Source of the DNA: Paraglomus occultum
Taxonomy: Eukaryota; Glomeromycota; Glomeromycetes; Paraglomerales; Paraglomeraceae
Reading direction: 5' to 3'
Length of the DNA stretch: 59,573 bases
NCBI GenBank assembly: GCA_910592205.1
Contig: CAJVPJ010000042.1
Coordinates: forward strand, 1-59,573
Position numbers and translations under genes: made by a program. Position 1 is the stretch's first letter. Every line of letters begins with the position of its first letter. The notes below the pieces were generated by a model that saw only the letters and a list, made by a program, of their open reading frames with translations, made no database searches and was not told the DNA's origin. Shown here one piece after another: positions 34,890 to 45,284 of the stretch.

Positions 34890-35820
34890 GTTCGTAAATA
34901 CCCTTGTCGGGAAAAATTCCAGTAAAAGCATTAATTAATACATCGTCGAAGTTTAATACCATTAGCAAGAGCTTGTTCGATAAGCTTAAAGAAGATTATG
35001 GAATACCTGATCCTGCTGAAAATCTCTATAGTGACATAAAATGCTTATATTTGCAATTTTGTTATAAAGGAAAGTGGCGAAGCTTAGAGCACGATTTCAC
35101 TGAAGTAATAGACTTTTAAATTCGCAAAAATCCATCGTTTGATCTAATGTTAGGACAAGATTGGTTATGGATGCGTAAAGCAAAAATAGATTTTCTTCCG
35201 AAACATGTAGCCATGATAATAGATGATATTAATTGGAGACAATAGCAATAATAATAACGCCAGCCCCACTAAAAATGACTTACCTAGATCCGATTTATTA
35301 ATATATGAGATCATGAATATGATTAAGAAAATTTTTTCAGATATTGAAGATAATAAGCACCGAAAGAGTCATCACGGAATATTTTACAACATACCTCCTG
35401 CACCTCCATTACCCAGAAAATTGGATAATGATTTCGGTAAAGAAATTAAAAGAGCAACCCGAAATCTGAAAAATACAATTCACACGCTTCATAGATGTAA
35501 GTTTGAATCTAGTAAATTATTGTTTTTTCAATCGAATATTATATCAGATAATATAACTTACCATAAAAATAGCCAAAGCTAAATTTAGAGAACTGCTGTC
35601 TCGAACCGAGATTTTTGGGGCCAATTATGTGTAGCAATAAAATTCTCAAGCAAAGAAAGTAGATTTTTCAGGGAGATGACTACACATCCGATTGGATGGA
35701 CCGTGATTCCACTTACTTTTATTTCAAGTGTAGAATGTAGTCGATTTAGCAAACGATATACATCTATCACAATTCCAACCCAGGTATTAATCGTAAACAT
35801 CAACCCGAAAAATCTACTAT
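34890..35820 (+). pseudogene. Decayed retropepsin-type element, plus-strand copy
   Basis: 34904-35119 reads GKIPVKALINTSSKFNTISK, YLQFCYKGKWRSL and DFTEVIDF then a stop; the frame continues as NPSFDLMLGQDWLWMRKAKIDF. The alternation of ALIxTxSxxN with LMLGQDWL is that of a retropepsin-like aspartic protease. The usual catalytic D-T-G reads N-T-S, so activity is lost. 35223-35582 continues in another frame with NNNASPTKNDLPRSDLLIYE, the Pro-rich PPAPPLPRKLD and a helical tail. The tail, to about 35820, is shared with the inverted copy at 21866-22540. No reverse transcriptase was seen nearby. Confidence 0.7.
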
Positions 35821-37055
35821 CTTTATCTTCAGACCTTATTCGTCTAGTAATTTCCCACCAACATGCTACGTATATATCTTTCGCTGTCATGGATTTTGGA
35901 AAGCGTTTTTGTCATAAAATTTAGGGAACATTTATTATATGGCTATCTGTGCGTCATTGATTTCAAGAACGCTATATCCATAATTAACTATGACTGTAAA
36001 TGCGTCATTAAAATTAAATTTGAGAAACGCTTAACTAGCGTTAATTCTTCGTCAGTCTTGGAAGATTTTATTATGTGGCTCGCTTATCTATGTCATCAAA
36101 TTCGGTTTGCCGTAACATATTCAATCGTATACGGTATCCGTGTAGAAAGTGTTCAACAATCGGTTACTCTCACGTGGATGTCAAATTTCGAAAGAGACGC
36201 AACAATGCGACATTGAGGTAAATTTGTCATGATTTATCCCTTCTAACGTAAGATCTAAGTAAAAGGTTCAACATAATGTTTAGCTTGATTGGTGGTTATT
36301 ATCATATTGTAAACAGTTATACCGGCGCGCGGGAAAGTTACCGATAGATCACTTTGGCTTATTATTATGTAATCTATAATTTATTAACAAATACGAATTC
36401 ATCCAGAACAAGATCATGCAATCACCAACACAAACATCGACAGCCATATGATTATGGTACTTCTCTATCTCTTATTGTCCGTTCAAAATACATTCTGTTC
36501 CAGAAAGTAATTCTAGTCTGTCATGGGAGCTGGTGTTACAGTACCTATGAGCAAAGAAATCGAATGGCGGTCACCTGCTAAATGAATCTTAAGTCAGAAT
36601 ACGCAGCTTCGACCGCGATTTTGTCTTCCATATCTGGACTTTGCGCAAATACGAAAAGTTCCTGTCGTTTCATTTAGTCAATTTTGAATGAATCATTTTC
36701 TCCGGAATTTATTTTATTGGTAAACTTAAACTGTTCTTTGTCTAAACAGATCTCCAACTCCGTCATTTTGCGGATGCAGGTTACACCAAATTGTACCAGC
36801 CGAAGTGATGCTAATTACCAAATTTGACACATTTATCATTTCCAGATTGAGAAGCGCAGCTGGCAAAAACTGTTTGACAAAAGGCTTTTGTGAGACAAAG
36901 GCAGTGCACATGGTCTAACGTGGCGCGTGCTCACTATGCTGAAATGACATCATATTAACAAATGCTTGCTTATTGTCAATTACCCCAGTTAGATTCGTGA
37001 AGTTTGATATAAAAATTGAACGAAAATCAATATCTCGCTTTCCAAAATTTTAAGT
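35821..37055. other. Intergenic, upstream of the SPRY gene
   Basis: Frame 35863-36216 (117 codons) is rich in Ile/Val/Cys but matches nothing I know. Minus frame 36726-36911 likewise. Probably promoter and old debris. Confidence 0.45.
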
Positions 37056-38425
37056 ATGGATATGCATTCGATTTGGTTTTCGTGTATATGTATATTATTG
37101 CAATTAACAGCTGTCCTATCAATGGGTGGAGGAGGTGGCGGCGGTGGCGGAGGAGGTGGAGGAGGAGGTGGAGGAGGAGGTGGAGGAGATGGCTCTGATG
37201 ATGGATATAGTGTAAAGATAACTGGAGTAGGGGAGGTCTTTTGCATCATAGGAATGTGCTTGATAGCTATAGGGATAACTATTTGTGCATGTTGTGGGGA
37301 CCGCATTATAGAGTCTTGCAAGAAGAAACGCGAAACCACTTCAATGCCATGCCCACCACATTCCGATCTCGAATCTGGTAATCTACCTCCTTCATATGGT
37401 ACTCAGCCACCCGCACCTGAGCCCGTCCATGTGCGCGGAAAGAAGCATGAGGCGACGACTGACTCGTATAAAGCAGGGAATCGTTATACCCAACAACATC
37501 CGCCTCAGTTGAAGCTATCGTCAGAGGATGCCATAAGCGGTCGAGGTGGTGCATCGACGTATCAAATCGTTCCCGAGCCATCGATTTCTGAGCGTCAGTT
37601 GGCTGTCGTATCAGAAAACGGACGTGTGGTACAGTTTAACAAATCAAGGGGCACGATGGTGAGTACTATGGTACAAGCAAACTATCCGATGTTTGTTCCA
37701 TCAGATGCAGTTGACGTAAATGGAGACGAATGTGTCGAGGATAATAAATTAATACGAGAGTCTCCGGTGAGTACTAAGTTCTCGTGTATGTTTGCATGCT
37801 ATCCATATCTTCTGTTAATGTTAACATTTTAATTTAGCAAATTAAAACCGAGGAAGGAGATCCTGTGCCCATATTAGTTGACGATCAGACGCCTGACGAA
37901 TCAAAAGAATTGCATTACTTTGAGGTTACTGTTCTGTCAAACCCAAAGCCTAAAGACACTACTATAGCAATAGGTCTCGCCACAAAGCCTTATCCACCAT
38001 TTAGGTACATAATTACAAAATCTGATCTAGTCCACTCATTTTTGCAAACTAAATTTTTGACTCATCCTTTTACCTTCCTCAATGCTAGGCTTCCGGGTTG
38101 GAACCTTTACTCGGTTGGATACCACTCCGATGACGGCCGTAAATTTAATGATGCGTATGGGGGCCGCGACTACGGTCCCGAGTGGGGTAAAGTTGGAGAC
38201 ACTGTCGGATGTGGTTATTATCCTAACACCGGATTTGTATTTTTCACTAAAAACGGGGAGAATATTGGTTACGCGTTCACTGGTATGCGATATTTGTGGT
38301 ATCCTACAGTCGGAGCTCATGGGCCATGTAAAGTAAAGATAAATTTCGGAGACGACGAGCCATTCAGATATTGCGAAGCGAGAGGATTTGGACCGTCGGG
38401 GAAGGAACGTAGCAAAGAATGCTGA
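37056..38425 (+). CDS. Single-pass SPRY-domain protein with PPxY motif (Ssh4/Ear1-like)
   Basis: Exons 37056-37766, 37838-38004 and 38089-38425, in phase, give 404 aa. Signal peptide at residues 1-22, then about 21 consecutive glycines (24-44), then a membrane segment at 61-81 (VFCIIGMCLIAIGITICACC) with a basic stop-transfer KKKR. The PPSY motif at 110-113 is a WW-domain ligand. A SPRY/B30.2 domain fills about 255-395: FEVTVLSN, TTIAIGLATKPYPPFRLPGW, SVGYHSDDGRKF, GDTVGCGYYPNTGFVFFTKNG. Signal, single span, PY motif and SPRY together match yeast Ssh4 and Ear1, which recruit the Rsp5 ubiquitin ligase to cargo on endosomes and vacuole. The role is inferred from that layout. A broken duplicate lies 4 kb upstream. 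Confidence 0.88.
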
Positions 38426-39092
38426 TTGAAACTATAGTATTATTCCGTTTGTATAGATAGACTTTGGCGTTTAATATTCAATTTGTCTATAGATAACACC
38501 ACATTATACGTTAAACTACGATTACATCTGCACGAAAAACCATGTTACTTACATTATCTTAGATTACAGTATATAAATAAACTATGGTATGCATATATTA
38601 TTACTATCAAAATTCTTTTCAGGGTGGGAGGTTGATTCAACAAATATTTGACTTTTAAGGTTAAGATTAGCAACATTCGTCATATTCAGCATTCAACCCG
38701 GAAAAAATTTCTCTTTCAAAACGCCACTCCCCATGTTCTAAAATAAAAACAATTCGAGTTATAATTAGAGTTTTACCACGGGTCGGGACACAGCATCAGA
38801 TATAGTAAAAGTGAATTTAGGGGTTTATACCGACTGTGTAACTGGTAATAAGTTAATTTAAAAATCTTCCCTATGATTATGACAGTGTGATCTGGCACTT
38901 TGTTAACTTGTATCTGATCAGGCCAATTGTACTTGCCAGTTTTAGGAAAGATCCACCCTTGATTTCCCCTGTTGGGTCCCCCGAATTTTGCTGGAAACCA
39001 ATTACCTTTTTTGTTGATTCTATCCTGTTTGTTTATATTAATATTACCTCCCCTGTTTACCACAGTTTACTTCCGAAATAAACACAACAGCG
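38426..39092. other. Intergenic between SPRY and SUN genes
   Basis: A minus frame at 38773-39063 (96 codons, Asn/Lys/Gly-rich start, KKGNWFPAKFGGPNRGN) overlaps the presumed SUN promoter. It has a gag-like flavour but no zinc knuckle, and is left unannotated. Confidence 0.45.
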
Positions 39093-41153
39093 ATGCCCGC
39101 AAAGAATCAGGCAGCTGTAAACCGGAGATCACCTCGCGGAGGTAAACGGAGAACACAGGAACAGACTAATGGTTACGGAAGCAGCGCTGATGAGACACGT
39201 AAATACGTTGCTTATCTAAGAGAAAGACCATATGATTCAGATCCCTTTGAGGACTTTGACTTCTCGAGAGAGGAGGCGTATTTTAGAGAACTAATCGGAG
39301 AGGAAGATTCGCTGTCTAGTCAAACTCCTACGATCGCAGAATTACCGCACGAGAACACTTTTTTGTCGAATGGTGATAACGAATCCGTATTACTATCACG
39401 AGATGTCACTCCCGAGCCGACGCAGCAGCAGCTATCGAGTGAGAAAAACAAACAGCAGCGTGTGGGGAAGTTGCTATTTGCGGCCAGTGGATGGTTGACG
39501 ATTCCCCTGGCTTATATACTCTCTGCAATTGGTTTCTGTCTGTTTGCATCGAGATGGTTAGCCGGAAGAACGTATGAATTCATACTAAACAATATAACAG
39601 GTAATGGACGTTTCTATGAAATGTTTAGCTCGACTCCAACCACATCAACCACTACCATCACAACAACCACGCCAACGTCAATAAAAGCCTTGCCTTCAAT
39701 AGCCGTAGCAGAACAATCAACATCAGCAGCCTTAACACCGACATCACCGTCGTCAGCATTAGTAGTAACATCAGGAAAAATTGTACAGCAAAATGGCACC
39801 CGAAACAGTTACAGATTTGGTCTCTCATTGTTAGCAATATTGGGAATACTGCTTGCCATATCCTATTTACCGTTCAAAAATAAAGAAATGAGTATAGGAG
39901 ATTTTATGCGTTCTATTCCATTTAAACCACACTTCTGGTCGGACAATTCAGAACGCAAGTTTGTTATCCCAGTTACTCTAAATGGTAGTGATGGTGAGGG
40001 AGGTGCGCTTGATGGTGCTGTCGATCCCAGTCAACGGGAAGACCTCGTTCTTACGTACGACGATCTGCGACTATTTATTGCCGATGAGGTAAGAGCATCT
40101 TGTATGAACGGCGATAATTCAGCCAAGACGATCGGTCAATCGGTTGATCCTCGTACCGCTGAGTTACGTGGGATTATATCAGATGAAGTAAAGTCATTTT
40201 GTACAAGCGAAGTCAAAGACAGAGTGAAGAATGAGGTCAAAGCAGAAGTCAAGGAAGTCGTCGAAAAGGAAATAACGCATGCCAAGAAACTTCGAGCTAC
40301 TTACAAGGGAACAGATTTAGTCGACATAATAAGACAAGAATCACAAAAAGTCATTGAGGAGGCGCTGCTGGTATTCTCACAGGATAAATTGAATAGACCT
40401 GATTTTGCGTTGCATTCTGCCGGAGCTAAAGTAATTAGCAGAATCACAAGCAAGACATATGAAGTATGGCCCGAGAAGTGGTTTGCAAAGTTATTTGCCT
40501 ATATGTCAGGGCAGGGCATACTCAGAGGTAAACCGCCAGTAACTGCACTATCACCAGACACAAACGTTGGTCAATGCTGGCCGTTCCCAGGGCGAGAGGG
40601 TCAGTTGGCAGTCCTGCTAAGCAGAAAAGTGTATGTTACTGCTGTTACGTATGACCACGTGAGTAAACATATTGGAGTTGATGTAACGAGTGCGCCCAGA
40701 GACTTTGAAGTATGGGGAATAGTTAATGATGGAAAGTACGGAAGAGATGAGCGAGTACCGGATGAAGATGATGAAGAGGACATATTTATGGAGTCGAAGG
40801 ACGAAGAATGCGGAGTGCGTGAAGATGGGGAGTATGTTCCTTATAAAAATTCAATTAATAACAACGTACCTGAACCTACCAAATGGAGTGATCTTGATCC
40901 GACCATAGAGAATCTTGCGTCTAGTGAGTTACGCCTGGGTACATCTACATTGCATCTGTTTTTGGGTCGATACACATATGATATTCATGGAAATCCCGTA
41001 CAGACATTCGAAGTACCCGAGAGCATTAAGCAACGCAATAAGCCAGTCACTGCTGTTGTTATGAAAGTGCTTAATAATTGGAGCAAGGATACATTCACTT
41101 GTTTGTACAGATTTCGCGTTCATGGCGATCCAGTGGATAGGATTAATGAATAA
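39093..41153 (+). CDS. Sad1-like SUN-domain nuclear envelope protein
   Basis: Intronless, 686 aa. SUN proteins span the inner nuclear membrane and join KASH partners to form LINC bridges. Basic N-terminus (RRSPRGGKRR), an acidic stretch DSDPFEDFDFSREEAYF, a hydrophobic segment at about 128-155, a Thr-rich linker of about 35 residues, a second membrane segment at about 240-262, then a charged helical region (about 340-430, EVKDRVKNEVKAEVKEVVEK) likely forming the trimeric coiled coil. The SUN domain is at about 436-680: DFALHSAGAKVISRITSKTY, PGREGQLAVLLSRKVYVTAV, APRDFEVWG, HLFLGRYTYDIHG, QTFEVPE and FTCLYRFRVHGDPV, ending with the expected R-V-H-G. A highly acidic insert near 550-565 (DERVPDEDDEEDIF) interrupts it. 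N-terminal half faces the nucleoplasm by analogy. Confidence 0.93.
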   Translation: MPAKNQAAVNRRSPRGGKRRTQEQTNGYGSSADETRKYVAYLRERPYDSDPFEDFDFSREEAYFRELIGEEDSLSSQTPTIAELPHENTFLSNGDNESVLLSRDVTPEPTQQQLSSEKNKQQRVGKLLFAASGWLTIPLAYILSAIGFCLFASRWLAGRTYEFILNNITGNGRFYEMFSSTPTTSTTTITTTTPTSIKALPSIAVAEQSTSAALTPTSPSSALVVTSGKIVQQNGTRNSYRFGLSLLAILGILLAISYLPFKNKEMSIGDFMRSIPFKPHFWSDNSERKFVIPVTLNGSDGEGGALDGAVDPSQREDLVLTYDDLRLFIADEVRASCMNGDNSAKTIGQSVDPRTAELRGIISDEVKSFCTSEVKDRVKNEVKAEVKEVVEKEITHAKKLRATYKGTDLVDIIRQESQKVIEEALLVFSQDKLNRPDFALHSAGAKVISRITSKTYEVWPEKWFAKLFAYMSGQGILRGKPPVTALSPDTNVGQCWPFPGREGQLAVLLSRKVYVTAVTYDHVSKHIGVDVTSAPRDFEVWGIVNDGKYGRDERVPDEDDEEDIFMESKDEECGVREDGEYVPYKNSINNNVPEPTKWSDLDPTIENLASSELRLGTSTLHLFLGRYTYDIHGNPVQTFEVPESIKQRNKPVTAVVMKVLNNWSKDTFTCLYRFRVHGDPVDRINE

Positions 41154-42124
41154 AAAATTTATTCTTGTGTTGTTGATGTTGCTGTTGTTGGAGGGTGGAA
41201 TGTCGAGGCGTATGATTTCGCATAAATGATTGCATCAAGAAGAGGATTCGATATCGAAAGATCGATTAGGTGTGTGAATTTTGAGTGTTTGTGGGAATGA
41301 GGAAACGAGATTGTGTATAAATGACCTGTTAGACCAACCGCTTTCTGTTTATACTTTATAGCTTTATTTTACTTTTTGAATTTCATTGTTTTCTCCTTTG
41401 GCAATACATGTGTCTATAGCATACCGATACAGATTACACCACTTTTGAAATGAGCATAAAAAAAGAAATAAATTTAGATATACAGAAAAATTTCATGTGT
41501 ACAATGTAATAATGTTTGGTCCTTATCGCTAAGAAGCATTCGCACGCTAATGAATGAAAATTCACACGAGCCTTCCTGACAACAGAGCTCTTTATTGTTT
41601 ACAAGTCTCATTATTACGTGTTGTTGTTTCAAGATATTTTTGTCCTAATAAATTTCCATAAGTAACTCATTGTATCTTTCGTTGGTAAGTGCATTAATTA
41701 AACACTATTAGATGTCAAAAAATTCCCAACGCTGTTGCGCCAAAAAAATAACTTTCGCGATAACGTAATTGTTGTATAATATTTTCTATATCGTAGTGTA
41801 TGAAGAGAACAAAATATTTGAAAAATTCGTCATGAGTGGTTTAAGCGAACATCCAAGCAAAATAAAAAAGCTAAATTGTAAACGAAAGCTCCGTCATTTT
41901 CACGTAAATTCCAAATGCGAGATATAATGTACTAACCCCGATTGCTTTCACAAAGTTCTCACACTCAACACCGGAATCTGTCACTTTCAGTTTTGTGCAT
42001 GTCATTGTTGGAACAATACAAGCATGAGTATATGTGAAGAGACGATTGCTAATATTAACAATGGTCAAAACTAATAAAAAAAAAAAGATTATTCCCACTC
42101 TTACTCTATACAATTGATTTAAAG
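41154..42124. other. Intergenic; holds a doubtful small minus-strand ORF
   Basis: Minus frame 42113-41871 encodes 80 aa with a hydrophobic N-terminus (VGIIFFFLLVLTIVNI) like a signal peptide and three cysteines. Its start would be 11 bp from the opposite ATG of the kinase gene at 42125, leaving no promoter, so it is not called as a gene. The rest is AT-rich. Confidence 0.45.
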
Positions 42125-43954
42125 ATGGCCTATTTCCAAAGAATATTTGTCAAGAGAATGGCAGACCATAAAATTGAAGCCACTACAGTTGATGACAGTT
42201 CGCCGGATACAGCTTGTGATTCAGACACTTCGTTCCTCAAGACATTAGGCCCTCCCTTATCATCCGACACTTCCATCCCCGAATCAATATCTTCTGATAG
42301 TTCTATCCCAAAATCATTCGTATCTGATTTGGAGAAATTGAATCTTGCTCAAGAACGTTTGGAACGCTATGTCGACGAAGTAGACGATTCTCCTGACACG
42401 AGTTTGAAAACCAATGCTGCAAATTTACGTGCCGTCAACGAATCTTACCGCTCAGATCCTGAATCTCTTAAAGCCAGAGCAACCAAATTACGAGAAGATG
42501 CCATAAACAAAACATTGGATAGTATTAGGAGGTCAATGAATGTTGATCTTTGCTTTGTCTTAGATTGCACGGGATCTATGGCGAGTTATATCGCCGCTGC
42601 TAAAGATAGCATCTTACGAATAGCCGAGTGCGCAAAGCAGGCGAATCAAAACATTGCCGTCTGGGTCGGATTTGTTGGTTATCGTGATCATTGTGATGGC
42701 TCCAATCGTTTGCAAGTATTTGATTTCACCGAATCGTACGAAAGCTTTAGATCATATCTATCCAGCGTGCAAGCGACCGGTGGCGGCGATGCACCAGAAG
42801 ACGTTTTGGGCGGTCTGAACGCAGCCGTGACGCGAATGACTTGGCGCAAGGGTACGCGCATTATTTTCCATATCGGAGATTGTCCGCCGCATGGCCGTCG
42901 TTATGGGGACCATGGGGATTCTCATCCGAACGGTGATCCGTTCGGCTTGACGGCGGAAAGTGTATTAGGAAAAATGCAAGAGGAAGGCATATTTTACTCG
43001 TTCGGAAAAATTACGTATATGACCGATAAAATGATTGAAATATTTCAGGGTATACTTGGCCAATTTCAAGTGTTTGATCTCTCTTCTGGAAATTCAATCT
43101 CGTTAATCGACAAGCTTTCCAAGGCATCTTGTTCTATTATTACCACTTCCGTTTCATTGACTAGCACTCTCGGAAAGACCATGGATATAAACGCCTACTG
43201 GAAAAATCGTGGCATACATGCAACAGAACCTAATTGGGTTAATGCCTTTCCGCACACCGGAGTACTTGTAGGGTATCCCGTTCCCAAGACCGTGGACGAT
43301 CTGAAGAATAACAACTACTTTCGCAAGGCAAACATCGTTACCGGAAACGTTTCGTTCAAGATTTCAGAGAAGCCGTTTTCTGTTGGAGCGGAAAGATACG
43401 CATATTATGGCCTTGATGTCACACGCGAACCATCTCAGAAAAAGGTGATAAAAGAATACCTTAGCATCAGAGAAAATACCAATCCAATGGAAAGATATCT
43501 CGAGGCGGTAGAGATATCTGCTGTCGCGTCTTATCTTGCCACGGCATTTAATAAGGCTGCATCACCCTTTGGTGTTAAAAAAGTAAGATTTCTCGAAGCG
43601 AAGGTGTTGTACGATGTTGTAGATTCTTCCAATATTCGGCACTATACGATAGAACCGAGACTTGATGGAGAATTCAAGCGATTCAATGTAAACAGTGGTG
43701 TAATTGTAGATTTTCGTCCCTGTCTCGAAGCATTTGCCCATTTCACATATGAACATACGAAAAAATATTTACTCGTTACCGATATTCAAGGAATTGAGAG
43801 TGACGACGAGTTTGTCTTGACGGATTCAGCGATACATTGTACCGATCCGTTACGATTCGGAAAGACAAATCTCGGTGGGAAGGGAATTCTCAAATGTTTT
43901 TTAGAAACCCACAAGTGTAATGATATTTGTAATAATTTAGGATTACGTCTTTAA
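42125..43954 (+). CDS. vWA / alpha-kinase protein (VwkA-like)
   Basis: Intronless, 609 aa. A Ser/Asp-rich, probably disordered head (1-100) is followed by a von Willebrand A domain at about 137-330: DLCFVLDCTGSMASYIAAAK carries the DxTGS MIDAS metal site, and GGGDAPEDVLGGL and FHIGDCPPHG follow. The alpha-kinase domain spans about 398-605: VSFKISEKPFSVGAERYAYY, the lysine block KKVIKEYLS, LEAVEISAVASYLATAFN, VDFRPCLEAFAHFTYEHT, LLVTDIQGIESDDEFVLTD, and the closing zinc-binding ETHKCNDIC. The Thr-Asp-Ile-Gln-Gly and LTD elements that bind metal and substrate are present, so it is probably active, though LTDSAIH replaces the usual LTDPxIH. Same order as Dictyostelium VwkA. A second Met at codon 13 is possible as start. 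Confidence 0.92.
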   Translation: MAYFQRIFVKRMADHKIEATTVDDSSPDTACDSDTSFLKTLGPPLSSDTSIPESISSDSSIPKSFVSDLEKLNLAQERLERYVDEVDDSPDTSLKTNAANLRAVNESYRSDPESLKARATKLREDAINKTLDSIRRSMNVDLCFVLDCTGSMASYIAAAKDSILRIAECAKQANQNIAVWVGFVGYRDHCDGSNRLQVFDFTESYESFRSYLSSVQATGGGDAPEDVLGGLNAAVTRMTWRKGTRIIFHIGDCPPHGRRYGDHGDSHPNGDPFGLTAESVLGKMQEEGIFYSFGKITYMTDKMIEIFQGILGQFQVFDLSSGNSISLIDKLSKASCSIITTSVSLTSTLGKTMDINAYWKNRGIHATEPNWVNAFPHTGVLVGYPVPKTVDDLKNNNYFRKANIVTGNVSFKISEKPFSVGAERYAYYGLDVTREPSQKKVIKEYLSIRENTNPMERYLEAVEISAVASYLATAFNKAASPFGVKKVRFLEAKVLYDVVDSSNIRHYTIEPRLDGEFKRFNVNSGVIVDFRPCLEAFAHFTYEHTKKYLLVTDIQGIESDDEFVLTDSAIHCTDPLRFGKTNLGGKGILKCFLETHKCNDICNNLGLRL

Positions 43955-44713
43955 ACGTGATTTGACTGCAATGGTTTTTTTATGACGTAATCGATAGTTT
44001 GCAACCAGCTATTATTCGGTATGTTGGTTTCTGGCAAAATTGTGATGCTGATACTGGTGCCGCTCGAACGCTCTCTGTAAACGTCTTGCATTGAACGCTT
44101 TGCTGCTTAGCATGGATCTAGTAAACAGATAGCAAATAATTTATAATTTGTATTTTGCATTAAAAACATACCTTGAGAAAATATGGCGTCGAAGGTATTG
44201 TTAAATATTAAGCTTTGTAACGGCTTTATATCAGGGATAGTAAAAAACGCTTTTTTAGCACGTATTTATATTTCTTGTCTGGTAACTTGGTAACAATGTT
44301 GAATGTATTGAAGGTGTATGAACATTACGGAAACGCGAAATGGTGCAAGCAACAATTTATGAATACAAGAAACACGTGGCAAAGTTTGGTATAACCACTT
44401 GTCAATGATCGTAATTGTTGTTGCTAGACTTTGTTGCTATTCAGTATACTTGAAATTCAAATGCAATTGAAGCGGCCGTGTCGAATAAACATTTCTTCCA
44501 CTTCTTATGGAGGTAATTTGCGTCCGACTTATGAAATGCCTATTGCTTAGTTTCTCCTGAAACACTGTCTTGCTACAACCGGATAACACCATTTTTCCCA
44601 GCATCGCCATCAAAAAATTACGGACACGTGGTGATTTTTATATTAAGATTCGAGTCTAACATAAATTTAGTATAACGATCACGAGTTAAATCTTTTAACA
44701 TGTACTGAATCGA
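43955..44713. other. Intergenic
   Basis: AT-rich 3' flank of the alpha-kinase gene. No gene, RNA or repeat that I can support. Confidence 0.5.
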
Positions 44714-45071
44714 CCCTGCCAAAATTTTACGACGACCACCCTGCTGATCAGTTAGTAAAATCTGTCTTTTCGAAAATCTGTATTGGCAAATTTACACAAC
44801 TTATCATAACAAAGCTGTAATTCGCTGAAGTGACGAGATATATGTTACACATACATTTTCATGATTTACATATTAATATGTTTAACATATACACTAACAC
44901 TTTGGCGGATAACAGCTCCATTACACCGACTTGCTCGAAAACTACAGCCAATTATCTTCATAACGATATAAAAATTTTTGTCGTTTACTTAGTAAATAGC
45001 GCCAATACAGATTTTTGAAAAGATATGTTTTACTAATTGATCAGCAGAGTGGTCGTAAAATTTTGGCAGGG
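44714..45071. mobile_element. Element with ~72-bp terminal inverted repeats
   Basis: The left end CCCTGCCAAAATTTTACGAC continues through CTGCTGATCAGTTAGTAAAA to TCTGTATTGGC. The right end is its inverse with few changes, closing GTAAAATTTTGGCAGGG. No transposase; 358 bp. The right border reads CACTCCCCTGCC next to TA, in the style of Tc1/mariner ends, while the left border has decayed. Confidence 0.82.
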
Positions 45072-45284
45072 GAGTGTATATTGATCTGAATCTACTGTTG
45101 AACTACCCTCCATACGTCTTTTTGATCTAGTTGTTGATGCGTAATACAACTGAGATATGTTAACCAATAATATATTTCGTAAAATTAGCAGTGTTTCAAC
45201 GAATTTGGTTACGACACATCACTATCTGCTAATTGCATAAGAATTTCTACAGATCGCAAACGGCAATATCGGTGAAAATTCCCT

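Noticed and set aside
41871-42113. 80-aa minus-strand ORF with signal-like N-terminus and three Cys
   Set aside because: Its start would lie 11 bp from the opposite start codon of the alpha-kinase gene; no homology recognised. RNA-seq could revive it.
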